DNA from: Hansfordia pulvinata
Lineage: Eukaryota; Ascomycota; Sordariomycetes; Xylariales
Length of the DNA: 64,000 nucleotides
Reading direction: 5' to 3'
Assembly: GCA_006538405.1 (NCBI GenBank)
Contig: BJKQ01000002.1
Location: 1,178,001 to 1,242,000, forward strand
Made by a program: the position numbers and the translations under genes. Shown here piece after piece: positions 1 to 12,056 of this stretch. Every line of letters starts with the position of its first letter. Positions within the stretch are counted from its first letter, which is position 1. The notes beneath the pieces were generated by a model. The model did no database searches and had not been told where the DNA came from. It saw only the letters and a program-made list of their open reading frames with translations.

Positions 1-717
1 AAACCGTACTGGTCGTGGGTACTCGTACGTACGGACAATCCACGTAATCGTCAGCGTTACGGCTCCAGACCCACCATCTCGAACATTGGTAGGTCGTTTC
101 CGTTTCCTGCCCCATGGACATAAGGTACCTAGGTAACCTTTGCTTCCACATGATCCACGACCGCGCAGCCTGGGCTTGGGCTTGTCAGATCAGTCGGGAT
201 TGTCGCATGCACTCCCCATCACTCCATGCACTGTCGTTTCCATTGGATCTCACACAGCTTCTCGTGTCTTACCCTATGTACATGGCCTAGGCGAGAACTT
301 TAACTCATGTTGGGTAATACCTGGGTCATGCAACCCCGATCCGCGAGCTGCACGCACTTTGGACCCTTACGTCACAGAGATGGTAATTTCAGTCGCGAGA
401 GAAGTGTGAGTAAGGGATAGAGAGACAGGTGCTCTGCCCGTCTCAGCCCGCCGTTTCGGATATCGTAGGCCGCCTCGCCACGTACGAGTACTGCTGCTGC
501 TGCTGCTGCTCGACAGATACCTACGCGCTCCCAAGTCCTGCTCCATCGTGTCCAGGCCTGCCCCATCAATCAGGACCGCTTACCAGAACAACCTCGCTTC
601 ATCTCGCCAGAGCAGAAACCCACACGGCCCTTCTCCCCCAAGCCCTACAGTGCACCCATGACGACTTTTCCCAGAGGCAGATACTGCCCTCCTCGACAGC
701 ACCGGAGCCTCCTTCTC
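1..717. other. Intergenic region downstream of the MFS gene
   Basis: I see no supportable gene here. The stretch lies 3' of the sugar transporter on the minus strand. It contains a CTG microsatellite and one copy of the CGTACGAGTAC word at 481-491. Open frames are short and have no protein-like character. Confidence 0.6.
491..510. repeat. (CTG)n microsatellite
   Basis: A run of about six and a half CTG units directly follows the CGTACGAGTAC word. It lies outside any supported gene. Confidence 0.9.
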
Positions 718-2834
718 TCACTCGAGCTTGGCCGGGCCGGCGTGCGCCTCGGCGTGGACGTCCTCGCCCTTCTCCTTGCGGTCGATGACGGCCTGGATCT
801 CCGACTCGAGGCGCGAGCCGCCCTTGCGCGTCTTCCAGGGCGCCGCGGCCCCCTTGGCGAACAGCAGCTCCACCTCCTCGATGGTCTTGCCGCACGTCTC
901 CGGGTAGCCCACGAACGCCTGCACCGCCGACGCCAGGCACAGCACGCCGAAGACGATGAAGACCTGGCCCTTGATGTTCTGGAACGCGGGCGGCGTGAAC
1001 ATGCCCAGCGCAAAGTTGAACACCCAGTTGGCCACCGCCGCCAGCGACATGCCCCACGCCCGCGTCCCCAGCGACCACACCTCGGCCGCGTAGATCCACG
1101 CCACCGGCGCCAGCGTCAGCGCGTACGCGATGATGAGCAGGTAGCAGAACGCAATCACCGTGTGCGCCGGCGGGCCCGTCACCTGGATCACCACGTTGGC
1201 GTTGCCCCCGACGCCCCCCGGCACGTCCACCCCGTAGTTCATCAGCAGGCCCCCTACCACAAAGTGGCACACCCCCATCGCCACCGAGCCCCAGATCAGC
1301 AGGCCCCGGCGCCCCGTCTTGTTGATGAAGGTGAACGTCACCAGCGTGAATCTGCGCAAAAAGGAGAGGGCGGGCATGCATGTCAGCTCGGCCCCAGGCA
1401 CGTAGGAGGTAGACAAGTAACAAGGAATCCTCGCGGACCAAAACTCACGCGATAAATAGGGCATACTGCACCCCGGCCGAGATCATGTTGGTGTCGCCCG
1501 AGAGGTTGGCCATGAGGAAGACGTAGGGCATGTAGTACACCATGACGTTGGCTCCGCTCATTTGCTACGCCACGGTCAGTACTGTCAGGGCACATACGTT
1601 TCTCATGAATAGGTTGGGTAGAGAGAGGGCCTCGAAGCGGTCCCCCCCCCCCCCCCCCCTTCCGGGTCGTCCTTACCTGCCACGCCTGCACGCTCATCCC
1701 GGCCACGGTGCGCTTCCACATGCCGTTGACAAAGAACTTCTTCCAGCCACGGACCGACTCGCGCTCGGCCACGAGCACCGTGTGGATCTCCTCCCACTCG
1801 GCGACGACGAGCGGGTCGTCCTTGTTGCCCCGCGCCTGGATGTCGGCCAGCACCTGGATCGCCTCGGCCTCGCGCCCGACCTTGGCCAGCCAGCGCGGCG
1901 ACCGCGGCAGGAAGGGCAGGCCGATCATGAGAAGCACGCAGGGGATGAACTGGATGCCCCAGGCCGTCCGGAACGATGCCGTGCCCTCGATCTTGGTGCA
2001 CCCGTAGCTGACAAAATACATGACCAGAATGCCCACCTCGATCGCCAGCTGCTGGATGATGATGATGCGCCCACGTTGGTCCTGTGGGTCACGAAAGCAC
2101 GTTCGCTCCTTGTCAGAACATGGCAAAGGCAACTTCCTTCCTCCCTCGAAAACGGAGGAGCGAGAAGATGGGGGAAAAAAGGGGCCGTGGGTTGGGTCGA
2201 CTTACACGGTGGGCTATCTCGGCGAGGTAGACGGGAACCTGGGAAGACGTGATGCCGACGCAGACGCCGTTGAGGACGCGCCCCGCGATCAGCGATCCGG
2301 TGCCGTTCGTAGCCACCTGGACGGCTGTCCCAATGAGCCACCAGATGCAAGCGAACATGATACTGTGTGGTGACACACGATTCGAGTCAGTCCTCAAGGC
2401 CGCCAAACCCTCACATTCATACCAAGCAGGGCACACCGCGGAGTATGGGCCTGGAGAGAACACTGCAGCAACAAGGAAAGGGCTTCTCAGGGACGAACCT
2501 GTCACGACGACCCCATTTATCCGAGACGGGGCCGGCCATGAGGCTGCCGGCCACGGAGCCGGCCGCTAGGGCGGAGCCGATGGCGCCTTGGATCACACCG
2601 GCGGGGTTGTTGAAGTAGGCAATATACTGGTCTGAGGTGACGATGCCCGCCATGGACGATATGTCGAAGCCGAACAGCATGCCGCCGACGGTCGCGACAA
2701 GCGCGACAAAGTAGGTGTTTGCTGCGACTCTGGTGAGCACGTTGCGCCGGCGGTAACGGATAGACCAGCCCAAGGCGTGAAGCGATCGCGGCTCGCAGGG
2801 CACAATACTTACTGATCTTGGGTAGTTTCGCCAT
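718..2834 (-). CDS. MFS sugar (hexose-type) transporter
   Basis: Plasma-membrane sugar:proton symporter of the major facilitator superfamily, sugar porter family. Six exons join in frame to 518 aa: 2834-2813, 2721-2499, 2362-2206, 2081-1677, 1564-1449 and 1351-718, all with GT-AG introns. Visible landmarks are the N-terminal helix with GGMLFGFDISSMAG, the loop motif DKWGRRD, LPRSPRWLAK at the end of the first half, QAWQQMSGANVMVYY in helix 7, NKTGRRG, and PETCGKTIEEVE after helix 12. Length and motifs fit fungal high-affinity monosaccharide transporters. The substrate (glucose, xylose or other) cannot be read from sequence. The first coding exon is only 22 nt. The acceptor of intron 1 has a close alternative at 2731-2727 (upstream AG choices), but the chosen one gives the familial start K-I-T-N-T-Y-F. 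A TATA-like element lies about 135 bp upstream. Confidence 0.93.
1642..1659. repeat. Poly-C run (18 C on the + strand)
   Basis: An uninterrupted run of 18 C inside intron 4 of the sugar transporter (intron 1676-1565). It reads as poly-G on the coding strand. Confidence 0.9.
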
Positions 2835-4248
2835 CTTGTTTGCTTCTGTCCTTGGGCTCTCAGCTGTGCTGGATCGAAGGCTGTATCCGGGAACAGAAGA
2901 TGGTTCACGACCAACAGTTCCCAGAAGATCAGAAGCGCGGTCTTACAATCCGACGTACCACCCTACATATTTATACATACAGTTGCTTACACGCAGGACC
3001 GTGGCTCGACTCCAACCGTTTAGTTGGGGAAACGTACCGCCAGGACCCCGGCTTCACTGCATGCCAGCCAGGCGAGACCGCCTGACAAACCGGCAAATGG
3101 CGAGTCCCCGCATAGACAGGGAAATTGATGTCCAGACGGCGGGGGGGCTCCGCCTTGTCACCATCTCTGCGGTGCTGCTTGTCGCATGTGCCCTCACCCT
3201 CATCGGCCTCGGATGCGGGGGACGCCGGGGAGGCCAATAGGAGGGCGAATCGCCCTGTGGCTGGCTCGCCTGAAGTGGACGAGTATAAACTTATCCTGGG
3301 TCGGATTTTGGGGTAAGGAATTCCCACGAACCAAGCAGTCGACTGGACCAGGCCATCCGCCCAGAGCCATGCTGCTTTCTGCCCCCAGCCCGGCCAGACT
3401 AGTGGCCGTTTCCCCGAGATCCACCACGATGTAACTGCAATGCGGATGCGGGGGAAGGGAGTCGCCATGGGCCGCGTCTGTCGTGATTGGTGCGCCTATA
3501 GAGTCAGCCCGTGACCGCCGAAAGCTGGGGTCCGGGGCCCCAAGCGGCTGCAACGGCGAGGAGCTGCGGCCCAGATGGGGACCGCCTCTCTCGCCCTGCA
3601 GCAGCCGAGACCTGGGGGCTGCGGTCTGTCGCGTGGCTCAGCATCGTGCCTTGCGGCGGGACCAGGAGTCTGCGGCTGGAGCGGGGAACAGGTTGGCAAT
3701 TCGTGGTTGCAAAAGGTGGTGTGATGAAGCGGCTGGGCTGCGGAAACAGGCCCATGTCCAATCGCGCTCTGCTGTGCTGCTCAAAGTGTGCAGGCGTTCA
3801 TGGTTGCACATTTTGGCGCTGCATCGAGGAGCTGAAAGAATCTTGAGGAACCACCGGGCGGCTGCGGGCCCGTGTTCAGTAATCTCAATGCGTGAATGGC
3901 GCGCTTATGCTGGTTGACGTGGGTGCGAGATTGATATATAAATATATATGTAAGAATGGACAACACCGTCACGCACCTGCTCCAACCCAGAATGGCCACA
4001 AGTTCACCACCACAACTCCCGCTATGCGACAAACACGATGGAAAATAACCACGAGAGCAGCACGAGGCCCTCGTGCGATGCGGGGCTGCTGGCCTGGCTC
4101 GGAACCCCATATGTCTCAGACGGCTCGAGTCGAGAAACATAGCGCCGTGGCTAGTCGTACGGCATTTTGTCTTTGCCATTCTTCAAAGCGAAGCCTCAGC
4201 CTCCTGGAAAGTCAATCCCGAATGGAAGAGCCAGCGTTGAGTACAGTC
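2835..4248. other. Intergenic region between MFS transporter and cytidine deaminase
   Basis: This is the promoter side of the transporter and the 3' side of the deaminase. Several overlapping open frames of 60-165 codons occur on both strands, but none shows a recognisable domain or a splice structure. I call no gene here. Confidence 0.6.
2968..2975 (-). promoter_or_regulatory. TATA-like element of the MFS gene
   Basis: On the minus strand this reads GTATAAATAT, about 135 bp upstream of the transporter ATG. It is a plausible TATA box by position and sequence; no transcript evidence is available. Confidence 0.45.
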
Positions 4249-5013
4249 CTAGATGTTCGATCTCGGCGGCGGGAGGGCTTCAGGCCCAAAGGACAACGGC
4301 AGGAGCTGCAATGCACACCTGGTCAGCTGCGCTGCGTGCCGCCGTGGCCGTGTTGGACAACAACTCACCTCTTCTAGACGACGCACTCCATACGTCTCAT
4401 CCTTGTCGAACATGATGACAGGTGATGCCAGGTCGCAGAACTCCCGCATGCTGGCGAGAGAGAGGACCCTCGAGGTTAGCACCTATGAACGCCGATTGCG
4501 TTGCATTGGCGGCGGGAGGGCCGCGAAGCCGACTCACAATTGGCGGCACATGCCGCAGGGGCTGGCCGGGGGCGCAATGTCGGTGGCGACGGCGACGGCC
4601 CTGATCTTAGGGTGGCCCTCGGTGACGGCCTTTGCGATGGCGACGCGCTCGGCGCACGTGCCGACGGGGTAGGCGGCGTTCTCGACGTTGGCGCCGTGGA
4701 AGTAGGCGCCGTCGTGGCAGAGGACGGAGGCGCCGACGCGGAACTGGCTGTAGGGGCAGTAGGCGGTGGCTTTGGCGTCGACGCAGCGCACGCGCAGCTC
4801 GTGGAACTGTTCGACGGCTAGCCCGTACTCGTCGCAGGTGGCCTGCACCGCCTTGGCGTCGTCGGCGCTGCCGTACGCTGCGTTGGTGCCCGCGCTGGGG
4901 GGCGGCGTCGAGGTTGCGGAGTGAGGCGGCGTTGCCATGGTTCTCGTTTGGTCGGCAGAGGCGCTGAAGTCGTGTTGAGGAGAAGTAAAGGGAGGAGTCG
5001 TGGGCCAGGCCAT
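4249..5013 (-). CDS. Cytidine deaminase
   Basis: Hydrolytic deamination of cytidine/deoxycytidine to uridine in the pyrimidine salvage pathway; small zinc enzyme, normally a cytosolic homotetramer. Three exons (5013-4538, 4450-4369, 4305-4249) give 204 aa. The core shows the substrate motif YCPYSQFRVGA, then NVENAAYPVGTCAERVAIAKA with the zinc ligand Cys and catalytic Glu, and PCGMCRQF with the other two zinc Cys residues. After that comes REFCDLASPVIMFDKD and the typical tail LLPLSFGPEAL. The family is usually about 130-180 aa. The second in-frame ATG at 4938 (MATPPHSA) would give 179 aa and may be the true start. The 25 extra N-terminal residues are low-complexity and unlike the family. Confidence 0.95.
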
Positions 5014-6538
5014 GGTTGTTGCTTGGGGGTTTGCCGACGAGTTGAACCGAGCGAGATACGGCAGGATGATAAGGGTAGCGAGGCGCGAAGGGCAGCAGGC
5101 GGCCAGCGCAACCGGAGCGGCCGACCGACTACCACCTACTAAATAATCAAGGGGCCTCGCCTACCTGCCTACCTAGCAAGGGCTGCCGTCATGTTATCTG
5201 AGGGTACGGTAAGCACCAGGCAGGGGCGGACTTCACCCACTCTGCCTGCTTTTTTTTTTTGGCCCTTCTCTCGGCCCGGGTATGCTCGTGGTCTTTCCTC
5301 TTGGTCCTGGACCCTGCGTGGTTGGCGGATCCTTGGCTCGCGATAGCCGATCAATTAGAGGCGCCGATAAGATCCTCCCCCGGTTGGAAGCCAGGCGGGC
5401 GGGCTGCGCTGGCCATCCTGCCGGGGGTCATGAATCAAGAGTCACGAGTCGGGCGTCGCGAATCACGAGTGCAGCAGACTGAGTACACAAGGCCCGATCA
5501 TTCGGGCCTTCCGCACTACTCGTACTGGCCGCCGGCGGCGGTTGATAAGGAGTCGGGGTCTGGCTGGGGGCGTCCAGTGTCGGCTGACCAGGGTGCTCAT
5601 GCCCAGGCCGTCAATGTCCAGGCTGGCGGTTACGTGATCTGTACGTGGGAGTCTGCGGCTGTCTCTGTCTCGACCAACAACACAACTGGTGGACTGATGA
5701 TATCGGAGGGCGGCCGGAGTGAGTGCACTGCGTGTCGGGTACGAGCTAGCTGGAGGGCTGGAGGGCTGGAGGACGTCGTGGGCGGGCAGATACGGAGAGG
5801 TAGTTAGATCATGAGTGCTTGGCTAGCATGAAGCGGGCGCCCGAGGCCACAAATGAAAAGGCGTACCGCCCTACCGGTTCCGAATCAAACCTTACACCTT
5901 ACTACGGAGAACGCGTACGAGTACAGGAGCGACGCTGCTTGTCCGTGCCCACCACCTGCACCCCTTCCGCCCGCTCCTTCCCCCAGCTGAGAGCATTCGG
6001 ACAACAGAGGTCTCGTGCATTATGATGTACACAGCAGAACAGAATTGGGATTTAATGGACGTAAGCTGTGTCTGGTAGATCGCAGATTGGTGTATTGGAC
6101 ATGAAACAGACAGCCCTGACACAAGACAACATCTTATGTACACCGCACACCCACGCCCACGCGGCCACGCGCGCCAAGGAGGAGGCGGGAGAGGTACGAG
6201 GTACTCGTGCGCGTACATACACGTTGCGCAAGCCGCCCTCGTGCCTTCCATCTTATCACGTCCCTTTCATTCGAGGGAAAGAGCGCCCTCCACATGTACG
6301 TCATCCCGAACATCGGCTTCGTGCCAACTCGCTGGGGCAGGTACGAGTAATAACACTCGTGTTCCGTAAGTTAGGTAATGTACCTACCTCACGTGCTAAC
6401 ATACACCCACCTGCTCGTACGTGCCTTCCCACTTCGCCTATCGTCCCTCCATCCTCGCATTGATCTACTTGACTCAAAAATGCCGGCTCCCGACGTCAAC
6501 GTCGATTTCAGAGTCAACCTCCTCCCCTGGAGAACACC
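5014..6538. other. Intergenic region between cytidine deaminase and epimerase-like gene
   Basis: No gene supported. It holds the deaminase promoter side and the 3' flank of the epimerase-like gene. GTACGAGTAC-type words occur at about 5914-5924 and 6341-6350. A 182-codon open frame at 5259-5807 (+) has no domain, composition or splice support. Confidence 0.55.
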
Positions 6539-8128
6539 TCACTGCCCCGCCTCCAGTCTCGCCTTTTCCGCCCTCAGAATGTCCGGAATCTCCTCCTCCA
6601 GGCTCCTCTCCTTGGGCTGCCACCCCAGCGTCTTGCGGAGCCGCAGCGCCTGGCCCCTCGAGTTCCACCCCCAGCTGACGGCCTCGAACCCAGCCACCGC
6701 CAGCGCCGTCTCCTTGTCCAGGCCGCGCTCTTTGATCTTCGTCTCCCCCTCCCCACCCTCGCTGCCCTCGCTGCCGCCGCCGCCGATGTAGCCCAGTGCC
6801 TGCGCCTTGCCCGCAACCCGGCGAGCCAGCTCCCCCCACACGTGCTCGCCGTTCTCCGTGAAGTGGTAGCCCGCCTCGGCGCCCCAGACCTCGGGCGACG
6901 CGCTGCCCGCCGCCGCCGCCTCGACCAGCAGCGCGTACGCCTCGCTCAGGTCCGCCACGTGCACGTTGTTCCACCGCGCCAGGCCCGGCCCCACGATGGG
7001 CGCGTATCCCTCTCGCAGCACCAGCCGCGCCATCTCGTACACCTGCCGGCCCCGGCCCGACACAGGTCCGCGCCCGCGACCTGTCATTGCGCGCAGGGCG
7101 ACCTCTCATCAGTTGAAAACTCTTTGTAGACACCGTCCCCACGTACGCCCACGCAAAGTTCTCCCGACGGGGGAAAAATAAGAGGCAACGCAAGGCAAGG
7201 CAAAGGGGGGCCTCACTCACCGTAGATCGTAGGCGGGCAGACAACGGCCGTCCGGACGGCGCCGCCGTGCTCCCTCGCGCAGTCCAGCACGATGCGGTCC
7301 ACGTTGCGGTGGAAGGCGGCCTCGGGCATGCGCTCCGTCAGCTCGCCTACCCCGCCCCAGTCGTCGAACCGCCGCTCCGAGCGCTCGCCCAGCCGGCCCT
7401 CGCTCGAGTCGAAGTACGTCAGGATCCCCGTCCCGCCCGTGTGCAGCCAGTAGCCCGGCCGCTCCGCCGAGTGGCCCGCCGCCAGCCCTGCCGCGATCGC
7501 CCGCGCCGCGGCCTCGTGGTCCGAGGCATCGGCGGCGTCTGTTCGTTCTCGGGAATTGTCAAACCCCAGACGGTCAGCCGGTCTCTTCCCTATGCACCCG
7601 GGGGGGAAAAGAATCCAATTGTCGAAGGATCTCGACCAGGAGAGGGGCAAAGAGGGGAAAAGGGGGGGGGGGGGGGGGGGGGATCGGTCTGTTCCTTACG
7701 CAAAACGACGTCGGCCCACGCGGCCTCGCGGCGCAGGACCTCGCCGTCGTCGAGGCTGCCCAGCACGACGCGCGCGCCCGGGTACTGCCCCGCGACGGCC
7801 GCGGCCTTGGCCTCGCCGCGCACCAGCAGCGCGTACTCGTAGTCCGGGTGCCGCTGGCTAAGTAGCCACAGCGCGTCGCCCGCGATGTAGCCCGTGGCGC
7901 CGGTTCTATGTTGGGGCGACAGCGACGTTGGCGAGATAGGTCAGCTTCGGGAGTACAGTATTTCCGTCGTACGCGCAAGGAAAGCAAATTGATCTCTCCC
8001 CCAAGGTCTCCCGCTTCCTCCGATCAAAAGAGAGGCTCTTTTTTTTTTTTTTGGGGGGGGGGGGGAGGGACACCAAATGACGAGGCCTACAGCGTGGAAA
8101 GGGCTCACATGAAGATCTTGAGGGTCAT
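6539..8128 (-). CDS. NAD(P)-dependent epimerase/dehydratase family protein (extended/atypical SDR)
   Basis: Rossmann-fold oxidoreductase related to nucleoside-diphosphate-sugar epimerases. Four exons (8128-8109, 7905-7700, 7538-7221, 7080-6539) join to 361 aa. The N-terminus reads MTLKIFITGATGYIAGD, the GxxGxxG dinucleotide-binding loop. Further on, VVLHAADASDH follows beta-4, TGGTGILTYFD sits at the active-site strand, and PPTIYGRGRGPVSGRG and WNNVHVADLSEAY are typical of fungal epimerase-like proteins. The usual YxxxK is not clearly present where expected, so an atypical SDR is possible. The substrate is unknown. Intron 1 carries a T14/G13 tract and intron 2 a G21 tract (as read on +). The first coding exon is only 20 nt, and its split ATA codon restores the family start. 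Confidence 0.88.
7662..7682. repeat. Poly-G run (21 G)
   Basis: 21 consecutive G on the + strand within intron 2 (7699-7539) of the epimerase-like gene. It reads as poly-C in the transcript. Confidence 0.9.
8039..8065. repeat. T14-G13 homopolymer junction
   Basis: A run of 14 T is followed directly by 13 G on the + strand, inside intron 1 (8108-7906) of the epimerase-like gene. Confidence 0.9.
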
Positions 8129-9122
8129 GCTGACGGATGGATCTCGCGGTCAACTTGCGGGGTTTGGAACGGACAGATTATTCACAACAGGGGCGTCTGT
8201 CGCTTCTATGGTCGAAAAAGTGATGGCCTGACTCGAGGTCTGCCGTGTGAATGTCATTTATAGCAGTTTGGCGTCGCCGTGAAAGAGCTCGTCGGAGCCC
8301 AGGACCACGATGCATACATGGGTTATTAATCAGTCCGAGGCTGCATAACTGGAGGGGACGCGAGTGGGCTGTCGTTGACGTTATCCTGCGGGCGCCGCAT
8401 CTGCATCTGTGGGGATGAGCGCTGACGTCCAGAGGGGGAACAATTCCCCGCTCCCTGACATGGCTTTCCGATCCCTAGGCGATCCCCGCGGCTCTTTCTA
8501 CCCTGAAAGCCTTTGACGATACGGACAGATATTGAACTACTACAAGACGCTTGCACACTGCGTTGAGCGAGAGAACTCGAATAGATTACGGAACACGCAC
8601 GCGTGAGCTATGGAAGACAGCGCTATCTAGATATACTGCAGCCCCTTTCGGGTCTGCTTCTTCTTGCGCGCCACCGGGAGCGAAGACCCAGGCATCTATG
8701 TGCGACCCAGCCAAAACCCAAGACATGTTTATAAACGCCGTGCCTCCTGACCCAGCCTCATACCATAGTCCTAGGACCCCTTTGTACTTTTTTCAATCAG
8801 ACAAATATCTTCTGGAGAACCATATGCAAATAACCTCGTCCCCATCTCTTCCCGTATGTACGTTCACTCGCCCTTGCCAACCCTTGGCGCCTGTCGGCAG
8901 AACCCGGGTCCCACCGAGTGTATGTTTTGGCCGTCATCATATGTAGAAACGCCGTCATCAACGATCTTAACCATCTTGTATGCCCAAGCGAAAGGCAAGG
9001 CAACGCGACTCTAGCTCGAAAGACGGTCGAACCCACGCGCGAAAAAGAACACTGGCATAAATCAAAAGTTCAACGAAGGTGTTGGTCGAATGTCGCGGTT
9101 TCAGGCCGAGCCCGGAAATCAA
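8129..9122. other. Intergenic region between epimerase-like gene and PUF gene
   Basis: Promoter side of the epimerase-like gene and the 3' flank of the PUF gene. No supported ORF. Composition is less GC-rich than the coding flanks. Confidence 0.6.
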
Positions 9123-12056
9123 TCACTGGTCGTCGACCTGGTGAACGAAGGGACCGGCGCTGTTCTCGAGGGCGGACAACTTCTTGTCCTGCGCTACTGC
9201 AGAGTCAACAGTGCTGACATTGGCGCTTGGGGGGCTGCTGCTCTGTGGGCTGTTCTGCTCCATGGTGAGAGACGGCGTAGCAGTGGCCGAGTTCAGATCG
9301 CCTTGAAAGCCCGGGGTCATGGGTGCAGGGCCAGAGCCTGCAGACTTCGAGTTGGCGCCGTTGGTGTGTCGAGACTTGGACGATGCTTCGATGACGCGGT
9401 CGATAGCGGCAACTTGGCGGCAACTGCTGGACTTTCTCAGCTCGGCGCAGTGGAGGTTCACCTCCTGGATGAATGTCTCCCTTTCAGGCTCGTCCAGGTT
9501 CAAGAGCATTTTTTCTGTGATGCTGTCAGTGAAAGGTTCAGACGGCATGGGCGAGGTTCATGACTTACGGACGACGTAGTTTCCGAACTGATCTTTGATG
9601 ATGACCGGAAGCGGGCTGCTGCCATCGCTCTCAAGAGTCGTTAACTTGGTGAGCATGACTTTCCGCTGCTCGCGCGTTCCATTCTGGATGCACTTCTCCA
9701 CCACGTTGGAAGCAAACTTGTGCTTGGACAGGACAACAAAGTTCCTCATAACCAGGTCAATCATCCGGTTGCGGTCGCTCGGCTTCCCTGCGAGATGATG
9801 TGCTGCGTCACGTAGTTGCCGAATTGGTCCGTAATCAGGTTCTCCGCGTTGCCGTGAAGATCCTTCAACAAGGTGCGCCTCTGCGTCTCCGTGCCGAACT
9901 CGAGAATCCGTTGGATCACTCTGCAACCATAGTTGTGCGCAGCCAGCTGCTCAACCTGGCCAGCAAGAGCGTCCATGATGAACGGAATACACATGTTGGG
10001 AAGCTGCTGGATGATCTTTTGAACGACGTGGTTTCCGTTGGCGTCCTTGACAATGTGCATGATTCTGGGCTTGAGTTCCTCAACAATGTCCGTCTGCTGC
10101 TCAACAAGTACATGCTCGAGCGCCTGTGGACATGGTCAATACTGGGGTTCGATTCGTCGAAATCATCGGAAGTCGCTTACCTTCTGGACAACTCGACACG
10201 CGTACATCTGTGTCGACAGTTCTGCAACCTTCCCCTTCATCTGCGTGGCCAGTATCTTCTTCTGGATCTGGTGGCCGTGCTCAAAGAACTTCTGGATGAC
10301 ATAGTTTCCGAAGACGTCCTTCATCAGCTGCAAGGCGTTCGGCTCAATCTCCTTGAAGACCTGGTCCTTCTCGTCGCTGTTGGCAGTTTGCAGCTTTTCT
10401 TGAATGAAGCGAGAGCCATGCTGGTCTCCGCTGAATTCAACGACGTGCTCGTAGATGTCCTAGTACCTGTGAGCAAGATGATTAAGCATGGGTCACAGCG
10501 GGGTTCTTACCTTGAGCTCGTATCGCTTGCTCTTGCCGGCTGCCCTGAACTCTTCCAGGAGCATGCTCCGGACACCTCTGCCCAGATCTTGATCCTTGGG
10601 ACGCCATTGGTTCAGAGCAGGCATGTACGGGTTCAGCTGGTAGGGTAGACCGGCTGCCATCTGCAGATGAGCCTGCGCCTGGTTGCGGAAGCCGGCATTG
10701 ACACCATATGGCTCGTACGGGTTCTGGAAGGATGCCATGCCGGGATAGAACTGCGGGAAGAACGGTGCTTGAGCTTGCCCCATATACTGGGCAGCGCTCT
10801 GCTGACGCTCGAAGTCCTGGAACATTCTCGGATCTCGGGAGCCTGGTCTGCTCCATGGCTCTGCTCGTGGGTTGGGGGTTCTCCAAAAGGCTTGGGGCTG
10901 TTGAAATCGCCTCTCAGGCCACTGTTGGCCGGCGAGCTTCTGTCACCAGAGTTTCTGCTGGGGTTGTAGAAAGACATGTCTCCGTAGACATCGTGGGGGT
11001 AGGCCTTCGGGGTGATGTCGTTCTGCCAAGTAGTAGACGCAGGGTGGTGGTGGAAGCTCTGGCCGGTCGAGTTGATGCTGTTGACACCACGGTCCCTGAA
11101 GCCAGAGGCTGGACTCTCGGAGTCTTCCATGTTCAACCTGTTGAAGGACTCGCCAAGTGCTCTGGCGTCGTTTGCGAAAGTCGAGACCTTGGGGCTCATC
11201 GAGCGTCTGTTGGGGAAACCTGTGTTGTTTTGCGTGTTCGAAGCAAAGGCGTAGCTGGCGCTGTCTGCGAAAGCATTCGTGGGCGACTGTCGCTGGGATT
11301 CACTGCTCTGCCTCGAGGGCCCGAAACCGCGGTAGGTCTGTTCATTCGAGTTGCTGCGCAGCAGGCCACCGTTGCCATTCCCGTTCATTGAGTTCATCAT
11401 CCCGTACAGGACGGGGCTGCTCTCCTCAGCCGGATCTTCGTTGAACACTTGGGCAAACTTGGGTCCCGCGGCAGAGGCCGTGTCGAAGGTGCCGTTCGAG
11501 CTGGCTGTCATGCTGAATGAGTTGCCATTTTGGGACATGGCAGATTGTCCCGGGTACCCGTGAGAGGCATTCGGCAAGTCGATCGTGTTTCTCGGTCGCG
11601 TAGGTGACGTGTTACTGGAGCCCGGCTGCACCTGGCTGTCCATCCAGATGCGATTTCTAGAGGACCAGGGAACAGGGTCCGTCGAGGGGTTGAGTTGGGC
11701 GGAACCAGACGGGGCATCGAAAGGAGTGTCGTCAGATCCTACAGGCTTGTCAGAATACACCTCTCCGGCGATGCTCTCGGCCATGGCACACAAACCTCTC
11801 GATTCAGGAGCATCTCTGCTCGATGGGATTTTGCCTCCGATCACGCCGCCGCTGCCCCAGGGATGGGCGGGCCGACTCTGCCATCTTGTCTGGTTCGAAG
11901 CGAATGTTGAACCTATGGGCTGTGATGTCGAGTCGTGGGTGGTGCCCGACAGCGGGAATGTGGAAGGGAATCGGTTTTGACGCGCCTGTTGGATCCTCAA
12001 GTTAGTTTGCGTACAGAGCGTCGTCGTTATCAAACTGCACTCACTGGCATCGTCAT
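9123..12056 (-). CDS. Pumilio/PUF family RNA-binding protein (two apparent frameshifts)
   Basis: Cytoplasmic sequence-specific mRNA-binding protein that represses or localises target mRNAs through 3' UTR elements. Five exons: 12056-12045, 11985-10511, 10459-10181, 10123-9569, 9514-9123. The start exon encodes only MTMP. A Ser/Asn-rich, low-complexity N-terminal half of about 470 aa follows. The PUF array starts near [19 protein letters not shown], continues with [57 protein letters not shown] and [11 protein letters not shown], and ends with NYVVQKMLLNL. Two one-base deletions break the frame. One is in a G5 tract at 10874-10878 (C5 on the coding strand), just before [13 protein letters not shown]. 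The other is at 9786-9788, inside the repeat between QHIISQG and KPSDRN. With one base added at each, the exons sum to 904 codons plus stop. A true pseudogene is possible but less likely than sequence error. Confidence 0.9.

Noticed and set aside
10830..10960. A GT-AG intron explaining the first PUF frame change
   Set aside because: Introns of 59-86 nt with the right phase can be drawn, but donors (GTGACA, GTGGCC) are weak, no branch site is clear, and they would delete PKPFG-type sequence that reads well. One missing base in a C5 tract is simpler.
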